The notes beneath the pieces were generated by a model. It worked only from the letters and a program-made list of their open reading frames with translations, had not been told where the DNA came from and did not search any database. Positions 11,440 to 24,400 of a stretch of DNA of 64,000 bases are shown in pieces. Within the stretch, counting starts at the first letter, position 1; each line of letters starts with the position of its first letter. Position numbers and translations under genes: made by a program. The stretch lies in NCBI RefSeq assembly GCF_000003815.2, contig NC_049992.1, forward strand, positions 18,447,745-18,511,744, given 5' to 3'. This stretch comes from Branchiostoma floridae (taxonomy: Eukaryota > Chordata > Leptocardii > Amphioxiformes > Branchiostomatidae).

Positions 11440-12500
11440 AACTGAATTCTATATCAATTACTGTTGTTTGCGCATACAGCGACACAACTGCAGTTACCAT
11501 TGCCAAGAATGTTATATTATCAGTTTTGCTTGTTTGTTTGTGTTTGTTGGTGTTGTAACTCGAGAAATGTTACATAAACCTTTCTGATATTCGGTATGTG
11601 GTATACCCCCGAGGTAGTGGGCGACCCCCTTTGTGTCAAATCGTGCGAATGACTAGGCTGTAAGCCCTGGGGCACCCCTATTTAGTTGTACGAGTGTGAT
11701 TAACCTCCTTCGCAGACTTTTGACATGGGATGGGCGCTAATTATACATAAAAAGAGAAAAAGATGAAATACACTCCGTCGAAGATTGTACTATCTGTTGA
11801 TGATAGAATTTCTTCTCTAGTTAGGCCATGTTGATTTACTTAATTATATGATGACATCCTCAGGGAACCCCAAAACTGATGCGAGTGTACGAGTGATGAA
11901 ATAAAGAAATTGGTAAGAAAAAGTTGCCAGACCAAGGAGCTTTTATCACTGATAAAAGCTCCTTGGCCAGACCAAGGACATTATATAAGATGTTATATAA
12001 CGTTTTGTTGTATTGAGGTCGCTTGAGTGGCGTCGAATGGCTTCATTATGGGATTAATCAATGAACCAATTAATGGTATAATTGAATTCAATTAATCCCA
12101 TTTCAAGAGCGCTGACAAAAATCGCCCGAAAACGTCCGGCACTCCTCAAAGTCTGCGAAAGAGGCTAAGACTTGTACTGGTTGAACGACTCTTAAACACA
12201 TAATTGTGGGAACCAAACTTACGTAAGAGAAGGGTCTGTAAGGAATACTTCAGAATACAGTGGCACAACAAGATAATTGAACAATTTAATTTTTCCAGCA
12301 AACAGCTCAAAACTTACATTATATAGTTTTTGGTGAAAAATCTTGTGAACCACAGGTCTTGATTCTTGTTTCTGTCACTGACGAACGGTAGTAGATGGTG
12401 TCTGAAACATCTGACTGTTTTGAAATCTATCAAAGCAATTGTCAAAATGATAAACGAGACACGGTTATATTGCATATCTATCTCTGTCGTATTATGTAGA
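11440..12500. other. Intergenic, small hairpins only
   Basis: This lies upstream of the Ala-rich gene and downstream of the SLC46 gene. It holds an exact hairpin CCAAGGAGCTTTTATC / GATAAAAGCTCCTTGG at 11934-11967, a MITE fragment near 11850, and an inverted GGGATTAATCAAT / ATTGAATTC..ATTAATCCC pair near 12050-12100. I see no gene. Confidence 0.35.
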
Positions 12501-12505
12501 AGTCG

Positions 12506-12632
12506 TAGCCTCCATAGCCGGGTCTCTAGGCCCTTTTTCGTCTTTTTTTGGGGGGGGGGGGGCTCAGAATACACTTCTGTTGGCCGTTTCTCAAGTTTTG
12601 TACCGGGTCGCTTGTACTGACAGCCCGTATGG
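12506..12632. mobile_element. Solo arm of a TAGCCTCCATAGC-ended element
   Basis: The sequence TAGCCTCCATAGC...GGTCTCTAGG...TTTTTCG...GGCCGTTTCTCAAG..TTTGTACCGGGTCGC matches, with divergence, one arm of the MULE-like element at 35431-36107. The opposite arm is missing, so it is probably a truncated copy. Confidence 0.45.
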
Positions 12633-13466
12633 GACATGCCCAATGACCTTTTAACTAACATGTTATGTAACGAGTGTGGGAAAATATCCAGCGGAGGTCA
12701 CTTTTATTAATTACAGATCGGTGCACACAAAGTTACTTTGTTTACACAATGACTTTATGTAATGTCATATGTACTACTTGTTAGACCATATGGGAGGCTT
12801 GCATAGATAAACTTATCAAGGCCTACGTCAGTAAATTCACTAGTAAAGTCACTATCTTATAATTTATTTGCAACATGTGTATATACTTACATGTACGTAA
12901 TACTTTACATTAATTTTCTATTTTTCGTTTCCACAAATGGTGGCCGGGCCCATTGGGAAATGTTAGCTTAAGTGAGCCCTAAATGGTGACCTTGTTGGTT
13001 GGAGTAATCATTGTTACACAGGACAAGGAGGTTATAGGAAGACAGGACTAGCATAGCATCTAGCAATGTGAGGGTCGACCTCAGCTCAAACACGTTGAAA
13101 AGCCTACGTCACAATTTGAACATATGCCAGCAAAACTTTTAGATCAGCTGGAGCTCGTCAAATTTCAAAAACATCTGAGTGTGGACAAATCTTTTGCTGA
13201 AAATCTTCCCCTAAGCGGTCCTTAGGGGAGCGACTAAAAGCACAAGACTGGACTCCAGGCTAATGTTTTGTTGTCTATCAAATCATACTTTGAAACGTTA
13301 ACCTTACATCATATTGCATTCATACATCCAACTTTGGTAGAGTCACTGTATGGTCAAGGTCTCTCAGCGATCACCGTTAAGAAGATAGGGTACCTAAATG
13401 GTGAATTCCATGGCTATATAGAAGATTCTTGGTCTCCAGAAATTTAAATAGCTCGAGATCAGCGTT

Positions 13467-13795
13467 CTTGCCAGCCTGAAATTTTTTCCGTCCCCTGGTT
13501 TTTAAACAAAAATCCTGTTAAATGCCATGGGCTTCCATGAGACAGTCCTAGTGGGTCCGGAAAAACTTTGAAATCTGAAACACTATTTCTTGCATTTTGA
13601 GGGGCAAATGTTGCTAAGACTGGACTCAGCTCAGTTCAACGGCATCTGTGCTCAATTTCTGGAGATCTTTGTAAAATTTCTTTTCTTTAATATCATAACA
13701 AGCCAATTTTTGTCCATCACAGAGGACGGGATGGGCAAAATTTGTGTCTGTCCCCAGCTGCAAAATTCCGACAGGTGCTGGCTAGAACCTGCTCG
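13467..13795. mobile_element. GCCAGCCTGAAATTT-type dispersed element
   Basis: It begins CAGCGTTCTTGCCAGCCTGAAATTTTTT and ends with a GCTGGCTAGAACCTGC motif. It belongs to the group also found at 16113-16453 and around 39140-39870, and its ends resemble the CAGGGTTCTAGCC-type MITEs. It lies within 40 bp of the SLC46 stop codon and may be part of that gene's 3' UTR. Confidence 0.5.
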
Positions 13796-13834
13796 AGATT
13801 AATAACATATAATTGAAACTGGCATTATGGAAGA

Positions 13835-16800
13835 TCAGGTAATAAGGGCCGTCTTTTTGCTGTCAAAGATGTCATCATCATCAGGGTCCTGGAGAGAGGG
13901 TGAGACCCACTGGGGCTTTTCGTCCCATTCCTGCCACCTGTATGGAAAATAGAATAGAACAAAATTATGAATAACTGCTTGGTAGAAAATCACAACAAAA
14001 AGAGTCTGTGGTAATGGCTCTCATAAAACTCTTTCTAAATTCTACCTCACTGATATCCAAAATGAAGATGAAACCTCTGAGCATCTTATTACTGTATTAT
14101 AGTAGAAGCTGGGGAATTATTTGCAGATGAGTAATCCTTTTACAGGATAGTAAATTTATAACAGGACAAAATTTATTGTGGACAGCAGCCCATTTGCTAC
14201 ATATTTTTCTCCTTGACCTCCTTCTCTTTTAACTGAGCAATGGAACAATCTTATGAATCCTAGTCCTATGAGATTAAAGTGACCACATCCATTAAATATA
14301 AAATGTGTTGGTTTATTGGTAATCATGATATGAAAAAGACAAAAACCCTCTTAAAAAGTCGTGTGCAACAATGTGTACTGGGAAATAAACCCTTTTCTGG
14401 GAATGCCCATGGACATTACAGAAGTACACAATGAATTCCTAAAATCCTTGGGATTTTATATTAATACTATTAGGCTAGCCCCTGAGGTGTTGCCAAAAAT
14501 ACTTACACATTTATGACTATGATGAAGAAGCTCATGAGGACCATGAGAAGGAAGCATGCTCCGTGGAAGTACCGGATTGTCGCGGCGTACATGGAGTTGA
14601 AGATGAGGCTGGAGAAGAGAGCAGAACCGCACTCCAGCACACCCATCAGTGAGAATGTCGCACCTACACGGACAGGAAAGCAAGTAAATTCAAAACAGGT
14701 TGACCTGGAAGCATAATGCTTAGAGGCTTATAAGAATAATGTCTTTCAATAGCTAGTGGTGCAATAAATAGGCTTTTAGCCAGACATGCGCATCTGGACG
14801 CACATCATGGCATCATCTGGACAGCTTTTCTTGAAATAACAAGAAATTGGATGCACTAGAAGCCTTTTCACTGGGGAAAAATCCTCTGACAAGCATGAAA
14901 TGACACTACTAGTACATCATTTGTGGTCAGAGTCTTCTACGCTGACCTCTCTAACTATAATATAATTTTGCCACTCAGGATACCTTAGAATGCACCATTT
15001 TAACTTTTAACTAATCTTTGCGCAATTTTCAGGGAGCAGTCAGCCTCCAATATAACAGTGGATTTTGAGGCAATAAATAGCGGCATTAATGCTTGATTTT
15101 CTAGCTGTCTTGAAACTTAGTGACCCTCTAGCAAATTTGCCAAAGATCATGAAAGTGTGGCATTGACTTGAAATGAATGTGATATATATACATTTTGTAC
15201 AATCATGTCATGATTTCAGATACAGTTGGGTGTTAACGAAGCGAAAGTTTTACCTTGTTCACTGCTATCAACCTGCTTGGAGATCATCCCATGGAGTGCA
15301 CCCAAGGCTAGATACTGAAACGCACCCGCCGCAGCCGCTGGAACAACAAAAGAGGACTTAGCAATATGCAAATGCAGTGCCTGGGAAACCCAGACTGATC
15401 AAGCCAGTGCAGGAAGGGTTTGCTACCGATCCAGAGCCATATGCGCCCAGCAATTTTCATCTGTAAATGACATAAAGCTTTTCCGACCACACAATTAATA
15501 GTTTAAACTCAATCATGGTGAATGAATGGAATTATGGGGCCTCTCATTGCCACATTATTGTAGCCTGAGTACCATCCTATGTAGTGACCACTGGCTCAAT
15601 ACTTTGTTGGAAGACTAAGTTATAATTGTGAAGTAGCATAATTATATTAGGATGTGTGGTACCAAAAGTGGACATGAAAAGTGACTGGGCTGGGCTGGTA
15701 CTAGTTGATATATCTCTAACTTCTAAGCCATGGCAAAAATAGCGCAAAAAGTTACTGAAAAATTAGCAGATATGATTCCCTTGGTTTTGTATAAAGGAAG
15801 CCACGATATACAGTAGAATAATAGTACAAGCCTCACCACAGAACATGAGCCATGTGGTGCTGGAAAACGCCATGATTTCGAACTTGGCCGCGTACGAGAC
15901 GCCCCCGATGATGACAAGGGCGGTGTCCGGGAGACGCTTGGCCAGGAACGGCATGACGACCAGCAGGGTGACGGACGGAATGACGTTCTGCGCCGCCTGC
16001 CAGTAACCGTACAGACTCTCCGACCACTTTAACGGCTCCGCTTTCACGAAGAGTAGACCCACTTCTGCAACACCTTATACAAAACGATTGTAACAACACA
16101 AAAAACATTATAAAACATTCTTTCAGCGTTCTATCAAGCCTGAATTTTTTTACATCCCCTGGATTTAGAATGGAAATCCAGAATATCAAAGGCAGGGGGG
16201 TCAGGGGTATGCTGTCTGGGAAAATTTGGTTTACTAAAACAAGACCCTCTGAAATGCTATTTCCTTCATTTTGAGGGGCAAATTTTGCTGGTAGACTCAA
16301 ATTGTAATTGGATCAATTAGAATCTTTAATTACATGTCAATTTTTGTTCATCACAGGGTATGGAATGGATTGAACAAAATTTTTGTTCTTCCCCAGCAGT
16401 AAAACTCTGTCAAACTCAAAGGACAGAAGGACGGACGCTGGCTAGGACCCTGCATTCTTTTATTGAGAATATTCATCTAAAAATGATGGTTTACAATTAA
16501 GAAATGCATATAAATCATGATGCAATAGAACAGAAATGAACAAAAACAACAAGAAAGGAAACTTTGATTTTGAGCACTGCCTAATCCTCTTGCCAAAACT
16601 ATTTTCTTACCTGCTTGGATGAGTGCAGAGAGGAAAAGACACAGGTAGGTCAGGTTCACATGCACCCTTCGGTTATTTGGTCTCTTCTTCGTGCATATTT
16701 GAGCCACCTTCTTGATATTTTTAAGACTAAAAAATTGCAGACAAGCGCCCCTTTCTTCCGAAGGGTCCACGTTCAATAGAGAAGTCCCTCTCGGCCTAAC

Positions 16801-17460
16801 AGGGTCAGGGTTCTTCAACCAGAAGATGACGTAGAGTATCGCTAGAAACTGTAGAGCCGCACAAGTGACAAAGACCGGGACGTAACCGACGTTGTCCGCC
16901 ATGACACCGCTTATCAGCAAGCCGACGGTGCACCCTAACGTGTTCGTAGCGTCTACGATCCCCATTCTTTTCGTACGCTCCTCTTTGGTCGTGACGTCGG
17001 CGAGATAGCTGAACACGGACAGCAAGACCGTTGCGAAGCCGCCGCAGAATCCGCTTATGAACGGTCCAATCAGCAACAAGTACCACGGTAGGTCAATCCA
17101 CCACGACTGGAACACGATGTTGACGCTCATGAGGCAGCCTCCGAGCGCGGGAAGGATCATGGCGACCTTCCGTCCGACGCGGTCGCTCCACGGGCCGACG
17201 AAAACGGTGACGATGATGGATGGTATGGTGAGCGCGATCACGTTCGCGAGAATCCAGATGGAAGCCTGGCTCTGGACGGCGTCTTGCAGCTCGACGTTAT
17301 CGCTTTTCTCGAGACCGTCGCAGAACGTCTGGTTGAACATGCTGAGACAGGACTTGACCCAGACGACCTGCTGCAGTACCGGGGTCTGCAGGTTGAGGGC
17401 CATCATGTACAGGGCGATGACGGGCTCCACCGTGATGATGTCACGCAACGACCGCTCCAT
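13835..17460 (-). CDS. SLC46A1-like: SLC46-family proton-coupled folate-type transporter
   Basis: Five coding exons join in phase: 17460-16611, 16064-15837, 15337-15254, 14663-14507 and 13937-13835 (stop). They give 473 residues, close to human PCFT (459). The product is a multi-pass plasma-membrane or endosomal major-facilitator transporter; SLC46A1 moves folates with protons, but the substrate here is an inference. Residues 89-98 (GPWSDRVGRK) are the major-facilitator motif between helices 2 and 3. Residue Asn43 is in an Asn-Gln-Thr glycosylation site in the first loop. Exon 1 encodes roughly the first six helices and the long middle loop, and exons 2-4 the remaining helices. The C-tail (WQEWDEKPQWVSPSLQ, then an acidic DPDDDD stretch) is soluble. 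The start ATG at 17460 is the first in the open frame. The paralogue (A1, A2 or A3) cannot be settled by eye. Confidence 0.87.
14771..15108. mobile_element. GGCTTTTAGCCAG-ended MITE in SLC46 intron 3
   Basis: It starts GGCTTTTAGCCAGACATG and shares internal blocks (TTGGATGCACT, AATCCTCTGACAAGCATGAAAT, TGACCTCTCT) with the element at 21635-21981. The right end is degraded (TTCTAGCTG), so the boundary is approximate. Confidence 0.5.
16113..16453. mobile_element. GCCAGCCTGAAATTT-type element in SLC46 intron 1
   Basis: It shares with 13467-13795 and 39140-39870 the blocks CATCCCCTGGATTT, CTCTGAAATGCTATTTCCT, GAGGGGCAAATTTTGCT, CATCACAG...GGACGG and GGACGCTGGCTAGGACCCTGC. It is non-coding and intronic. 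Confidence 0.5.
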
Positions 17461-18412
17461 AACGACCCTGATATTTAGATACTAGCCGTAATATTGGAGA
17501 TGGCTGGTAACACTAATGTCTGTAACGTTAGGACAAAATAATACATAATGTAAAAATTTAACTATTGCAAATAAATTGTTGTCTTAAGGCTAAATGAATA
17601 CCTAACATCGGTTATCTATTTCGCAATCAGATATTCATAAGCGATGTGTTCATATTAATTTCAAAGGAAAAGGCAGCTTGAATGAACATTATTACAAATG
17701 TTTAAAGTACATTCAACAGCTCCTACTCGAGATTACAATGACCAGATCACCGCAAAGCAAATTTGTCATCTAGCTGCCGACAGAAGGTCTTGGAAGAGAC
17801 TTACAGTCGCCTGCGCCACAGCCGACCGATGATTCTAAGCTGACATACCTGTGATTTGACCCTTTGCTTCCGTCTACTATTGGGATGTCACCATAGCCAA
17901 CTGGGCCTCCTTGAGTATGGGATACTGTGAAGATCCCTCTACAGCTTTTTGAGTTTAACACGTTAGTGTACGTAAAAATTGCAGTGCTGGGTAGATGTTC
18001 GTCATGACGTCCCGAACTAAGGTTTTACGTGCTGTGAAAGACTTTCGTAAGGGGTCGTGGACTTTATACACCACATTCTATTCATGGCATATTTATAGCA
18101 CTAAAAATTAGTAAGGCAGGCAGGCTATCATGATCACCCCACCTCAAGCTTGGACTTTAGACCTCCACTGCTGGTGATCATGTGATATACATGGGGGTCA
18201 ACCAGGGATGGTATCTAGGGATGGAAATTAAAAAATAACACTCCAAAAATGTGATTTTTTGTTAAAATACGTATGTTTATGGTATGTAAATGTTAGCTAG
18301 GTAATTTGCAGGAATTAAATGTCACCAAAAACATCCAAACACATCGCTTACCCCACACCTCCCCTCGGTACTGGACTGTCCCTGACTTTTGAACTTTCAC
18401 CTCTGCCCCAGC
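17461..18412. promoter_or_regulatory. Shared 5' region between SLC46 and GTF3C3 (head-to-head)
   Basis: The start codons of the minus-strand SLC46 gene and the plus-strand GTF3C3 gene are 952 bp apart with divergent transcription, so this region must hold both 5' UTRs and probably both promoters. I see no convincing TATA box. A TGATCACCCCACC / GGTGATCA inverted pair lies at about 18130-18182. Precise start sites cannot be placed by eye. Confidence 0.55.
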
Positions 18413-21400
18413 ATGGCGGACTCAGGCATGTCGTCGGCGGAAGAAGTTGAGCGAAGAGTTGCCCAATATCTCCGCGGAGAGGTGTCCTTCCAGGAGTTCG
18501 ATGCCTTCAGACAGGAGAGGGGGATCCAATCGTTCGTACAAATGGCTCCACAGCCGGGTACGAGTACAGGGGGGCCGACAGCAAGTGGGCAAACTGGTCG
18601 GTTGGTACCGCCGACGGGGGAGGGGGGCGGTGCCTCCGAAAACGACGACTCGGACGATTACTTCGATGACGACAACTTTGACACCGTAAAAACACGAGAC
18701 GACAGTGACGAAGACGAAGAAGAAATGGAAGGCGTGGAAGAAGAAGGGGACGATTCCAACACGTCTCCGGCGGACACTTCCCTTACGGCAAAGTACCTCG
18801 AAGGAAAACTTTCTTTCTCCGAGTTTGCTGAACTCATGGAACAAGAGGAAGACGATGGCAAGGAGACGGTGAAGACAGCTGTAGAGCCGAGTAAGAAAGG
18901 CGTGGACATTTCTGAAGCCTTCAGTGTGGAGCTTGCTCTGGAGCAGGAGGAGAGAAAGGGGAGGAAACGACCCAAGAGAAGGAGAGTCAACGAGGTTTGC
19001 AAAGACGGTTTTGTTGGGACTAGAATTTATAGTAGAAAATATTTTGGCAAGCTGGTATTGTGGTTAGGGTTGGTGGCTTAGAATGTAAAGGTTATGGGTT
19101 CGAATCCGTACTAGTAGTAGACGGAAAAGGCTTGGGAAAGGCACTTTTACATATTCCCTCAATCTACTTTGGTGAAAATGAGTACCTACATGTACTTCTG
19201 GCTAGGGATGTCGTCTTGGATGGGATGCCTGAAAGCCAATTTGTTTGAGGACAGCCATTCCTTCATGATCAGCACATTAAGGGACCTACTTTATATAAGC
19301 CTTCTCACATTAGTTAGGACGCATGTGCGGCGACAGGAATTCTACGAAATATGTCAAAGGGTAAGGCACACAAAAAGTAAACAGTCCTTGTCTTGACCAT
19401 TGTTTCGATTTGCATAACAATATCCAGACGAGTTTATTTACTTTTTGTGTGCCTTACCTTTGACATATTACATGTACCTAGAATTCTTGTCGCCGCACAT
19501 GCGTCCTAACTAATGTGAGAAGGCTTATAAGTTGCAAAAGAGTAGGGGTCCTTCCTGGAGTGAGTGAATCAAGTAACTCTGTCAGGAGCTGCCTGTCAGA
19601 TTGAGCAGCTTGCGCTGTTCATTACAAACCTGATGTGTTGCACCATATGCATGCTTGCCAGGCATTCAATACAAATAACTTTTTGTCTGTTTCAGGTCCC
19701 CAAGCCTCTGCGAGGGTTGATGGGAGAGGCCAACCTGAGGTTTGCCCGGGGGAAGTACGATGATGCCATCAAGATGTGTATGGAGGTCATCAGGCAGGTC
19801 AGTAGGTCAAGCTTTTGTACTCTTCCAAGACTATAGGTCAACTTAATCTCAACCTTAAGAGATTGAGAGTAGCATTTGATACTTAAAAGGAAGACCAAAC
19901 TCTGAGTCTCCCCAACACTTCAAATAAACTGACAGTTGAACCTTGTGGTGAATCAAAGAAGGAGAAGAAGATAGACATGCCTTTGCCAGTGACAAAGGCA
20001 CTGCAGTGCAAAGACACATCTTTTTGACTACTGTTCTAAATATAAGGAAGTCATTGAATAAGGTGACTCTTTTTTACACAACCATATTTACATTGCTTTC
20101 TTCTCACCAATGTTTTGGTGACTGTCTGTCACCTTTTTCAAGGCAATTCTGACTGGTTCACAATGTACTGCAGGACAGGTGTCGCTGCTCACATTACAGA
20201 TGCAGCCACAAAACGTGAAGAATTTACATATGTACGGACGGCTTTATGCAAAATATTTACAATGCGGTCCCAAATGAAAAGGAGTGTAAAACATCCGTAA
20301 CAGTTTTTAACGGTGAAAATGATGTGCAGTAACAGTTTCATCTACTACAGTTGTACTTACCAACCTGATGACTATTCTCGGATGAGGAAGTCATCACAAA
20401 AGTGATGTTTACGTGTCTTCCAGGTTCCCCACTGCTATGAGCCGTTCCAGACTGCAGCCATGGTGTATGAGGAGAAGGGGGATATGGAGCGCTCCCTGCA
20501 GTTTGCTCTGATAGCTGCACACCTTAACCCTCAGGATCCCGAAGAGTGGGTCAAGTTAGCAGAGGTGTCACTAGAACAGAACAACATCAGCCAGGCCATC
20601 ACCTGTTACAAGAAAGGTGCTTGTAGTTACATGCTAGGGGTGGGTACGTACTGGTACAAAACCTTAACCCTTAGGAACCCGAGGAGTGGGTCAAGTTAGC
20701 AGAGGTGTCACTAGAACAGAACAACATCAGCCAGGCCATCATATGTTACAAGAAAGGTGCTTGTAGTTACATGCTAGGGTTGGGTACGTACGGGTACAAA
20801 ACCTTAACCCTTAGGAACCCGAGGAGTGGGTCAAGTTAGCAGAGGTGTCACTGGAACAGAACAACATCAGCCAGGCCATCATCTGTTACAAGAAAGGTGC
20901 TTGTAGTTATAATATACATGCTTGGGGTAGGTACGTACTGGTACAAAACCTTAACCCTCAGGAACCCGAGGAGTGGGTCAAGTTAGCAGAGGTGTCACTG
21001 GAACAGAACAACATCAGCCAGGCCATCACATGTTACAAGAAAGGTGCTTGTAGTTATAATATACATGCTTGGGGTAGGTACGTACTGGTACAAAACCTTA
21101 ACCCTCTTAACCCGAGGAGTGGGTCAAGTTAGCAGAGGTGTCACTGGAACAGAACAACATCAGCCAGGCCATCACATGTTACAAGAAAGGTGCTTGTAGT
21201 TACATGTTAATTAGGGGTAGGTACGTACTGGTACAAAAACTTAACCCTCAGGAACCCAAGGAGTGGGTCAAGTTAGCAGAGGTGTCACTAGAACAGAACA
21301 ACATCAGCCAGGCCATCATCTGTTACAAGAAAGGTGCTTGTAGTTACATGCTAGGGTTGGGTACGTACTGGTACAAAACCTTAACCCTGGGGAACCCGAG

Positions 21401-24400
21401 GAGTGGGTGAAGTTAGCGGAGGTGTCACTAGAACAGAACAACATCAGTCAGGCCATCACATGTTACAAGAAAGATGCTTATGGTTACATGCTAGGTTCTG
21501 GTACAAAACCTGAACCCTCAGGAACCCGAGGAGTGGGTCAAGCTAGCAGAGGTGTCACTAGAACAGAACAACATCAGCCAGACCATCATCTGTTACAAGA
21601 AAGGTGCTTTTAGTTGCATGTATACATGCACCATCTCAGGCTTTTAGCCAGGCATGTGTCATTTGAACACACTTTTCTTAAAATAACAAAACTTGGATGC
21701 ACTGGACGCCCTTACACTTGGGAGCAGATCCTCTGACAGGCATAAAATCCTGATTGACCAGGGATGCCACTAGGTCGTATGAGGTCACATTGACTCCTAT
21801 TGTGACCTCTCTGACAGTAATTTGCCCTTTTTAACTTAAAATTCTCTTAAACTCTGCACCATAGAAAGGTGGATACCCCCGGGACCCACTTACAATATTC
21901 GTGCCTACAGTGTAAATGACTTAGCGTGACTTACCAAGAAATTTGGACCTCATATAATAAAATCCTAGCTAAAAGCCTGAGTCAGACTTATAAAAGAGTG
22001 AATCTTTTATCAAATTGGTTGGCCCTGTATTATAAGACGTAGCTGCTCTTTAGACTCAAGTTAGACATCAAGACATATGACAGGAGACCAAAAACAAGCT
22101 CAGATGTGCAAGTAGTGTACATTTTAACGAAGGTTCTATTAAAGTTCTAGATTGACAGTCCAATTTTCCCCTCCATAGCCCTGAGATATGACCCCAACAA
22201 CATCGGCATCCTCTGGGAACAGGCTAACCTACTGGAACAGACACAGGAGCCCAGGAAGGCTCTGGAGGGGTATCAGCAGATACTAAAGGTAACTTATATT
22301 CTCAGAAAGGCTCTGGAGGGGTATCAGCAGATACTAAAGGTATCTTTGATTCACAGCAAGGCTCTGGAGGGATATCAGCAGATACTAAAGGTATCTTTGA
22401 TTCATAGCAAGGCTCTGGAGGGGCATCAGTAGATATTAAAGGTATCTTTGATTCATAGCAAGGCTCTGGAGGGGTATCAGTAGACTAAAAGTAACTTTGG
22501 TTCACAGAAAGGCTCTGGAGGGGTATCAGCAGATATTCATGATAATTTGTATATTCACTGAAAGGCTGTAGATCTGGAGGGTATTGTTTATGCTAACATG
22601 AAATGGATGGCAAAGGCATATGACTACATTTTTGTCTTTTTGCACTAAAATATGTGAAATAAAATTCCTTGATCAAGAAGCAAATCTGGTATTGTTAGGT
22701 GAAGAAGATTTCATTTTTTATGTGTTTATGTGCTTTACATGTTTATTGATACTTAAAATGATAAATACTCTCCTGGACCGAAACCAGAACAATTAATTGA
22801 ACACAAAATACTAAGTTAAACATAGATTATTAAGACTATGCCACTTGTACAATAATAAGTAGTGATTCACACTAATAAGTAGTGATTCACACTAAATAAT
22901 CTAATTTTCACCATCCCCAGCTTCTCCCAGAGAAGGAAGGAAACAAGTACATGGATCTCATGAGGGACATGTCCAAAACCTACCATGCCACGGGGGAGAC
23001 AGAGGCGGCCATAGAAACCATACAGGCAGCTTTTACCAAGCACCCCACCTTAGGTAAGTACTCTAATTTTGATGAATGAATGAATGAAGACCTTTATTGT
23101 ACAGTTTTGCCCAACCAAGCTAAGTACAGGTCACAAGTCAAAACATTATACATAATAAAAGTATCACAAATCCTGTCTTATACAGAAGTTTGGCTTCTTC
23201 TCACTTCTTGGTATTATGGTAAAAATGTAGGACTGTAGGCTAGGGTTTAGCTATGGTTGGTTTGTCAAAACGCATGAGGAATATAAACTTGTCAGTGCTA
23301 CTCATGATCATGTGTCTAAATTGAGGGAATCTACTTTCTATGTAATTGAATAGAATTATATTTCTATCATTGGCATACATATCACAATCAACAGTAAAGT
23401 GCACTTCATCATCTACCATGTTTGAGGTACAAAATTGGTAGACTCTTTCTTTGTTCTAGAGGAGTGCGGTTGTGCCTTTGTGATTCAATTCACAGTTGGT
23501 GGCAACTGATAAGGCCTAGTAGTGGGTACTGGTACAGGAAATTCAGGCCAGGTCAGTTCAGGTCCAGAGAAACAGGTCAAGGTCCGGACCTGAACCTGGA
23601 CCCGATTATCTGTGATAACTAATGTGAATGGGTGATACTCAAAACAATGGTCTAATTCCATTACAAATGATTCTGTTTGGTGGAGTATCCAACATCCTTT
23701 GGCATTTTAAAATCCTATCTTCATGGAAACAACACTAACTGCATAAGTTTAGACCAAGTTTGACTGTAAAACTTTGAAAAATGACCATGAACTCTTCTCT
23801 ACTTCCCTCTTGTCTTAATTTTCTTGGACCTCAATAAGCCCCAAAATACGTCAACACCTGCAAGTATAATCTGTTCATTTTCTAATCGGTCCAAAATCCG
23901 GGACACTAATTTTTTCAGGTCCCTTTCTTCGGGAATGGCCCAACAAGAAAAATGGTTACACTGTACTGTGTACACGATACAAATGATACACACCCCAAGT
24001 TGACATCTTTTAAAGTCCTACACACATTTTACACATTTTACAAAATGTGGCTTGTGATCAGGAATACAGGTGGTTGCTCTGCCAAGCTCGATGGTACGAG
24101 GGGCGGTCAATAGGTAATGCCCCTGACCCACTTCCAGTCGTCTGATCTAGATGAAATTTTGTATGTGTAATGATTCATATCTTTATAGGTTATGTTGCAA
24201 AAAACAGCTCTGAACTAATTGTGGTTTCTGATTTACTGGTGTTTGAACTGAGTCAGGTGCGAAATGGACCAGGTGTGAAATGGAACCAGTTGAGTGTCGC
24301 GCAGTGATCCGGTTTTTGTATTTGAAAGGACGCACACCAAAGAAGACTTTTGATGAAATGAAAGAAACTTATGGTGATGATGCCCCATCATATGACCTTG

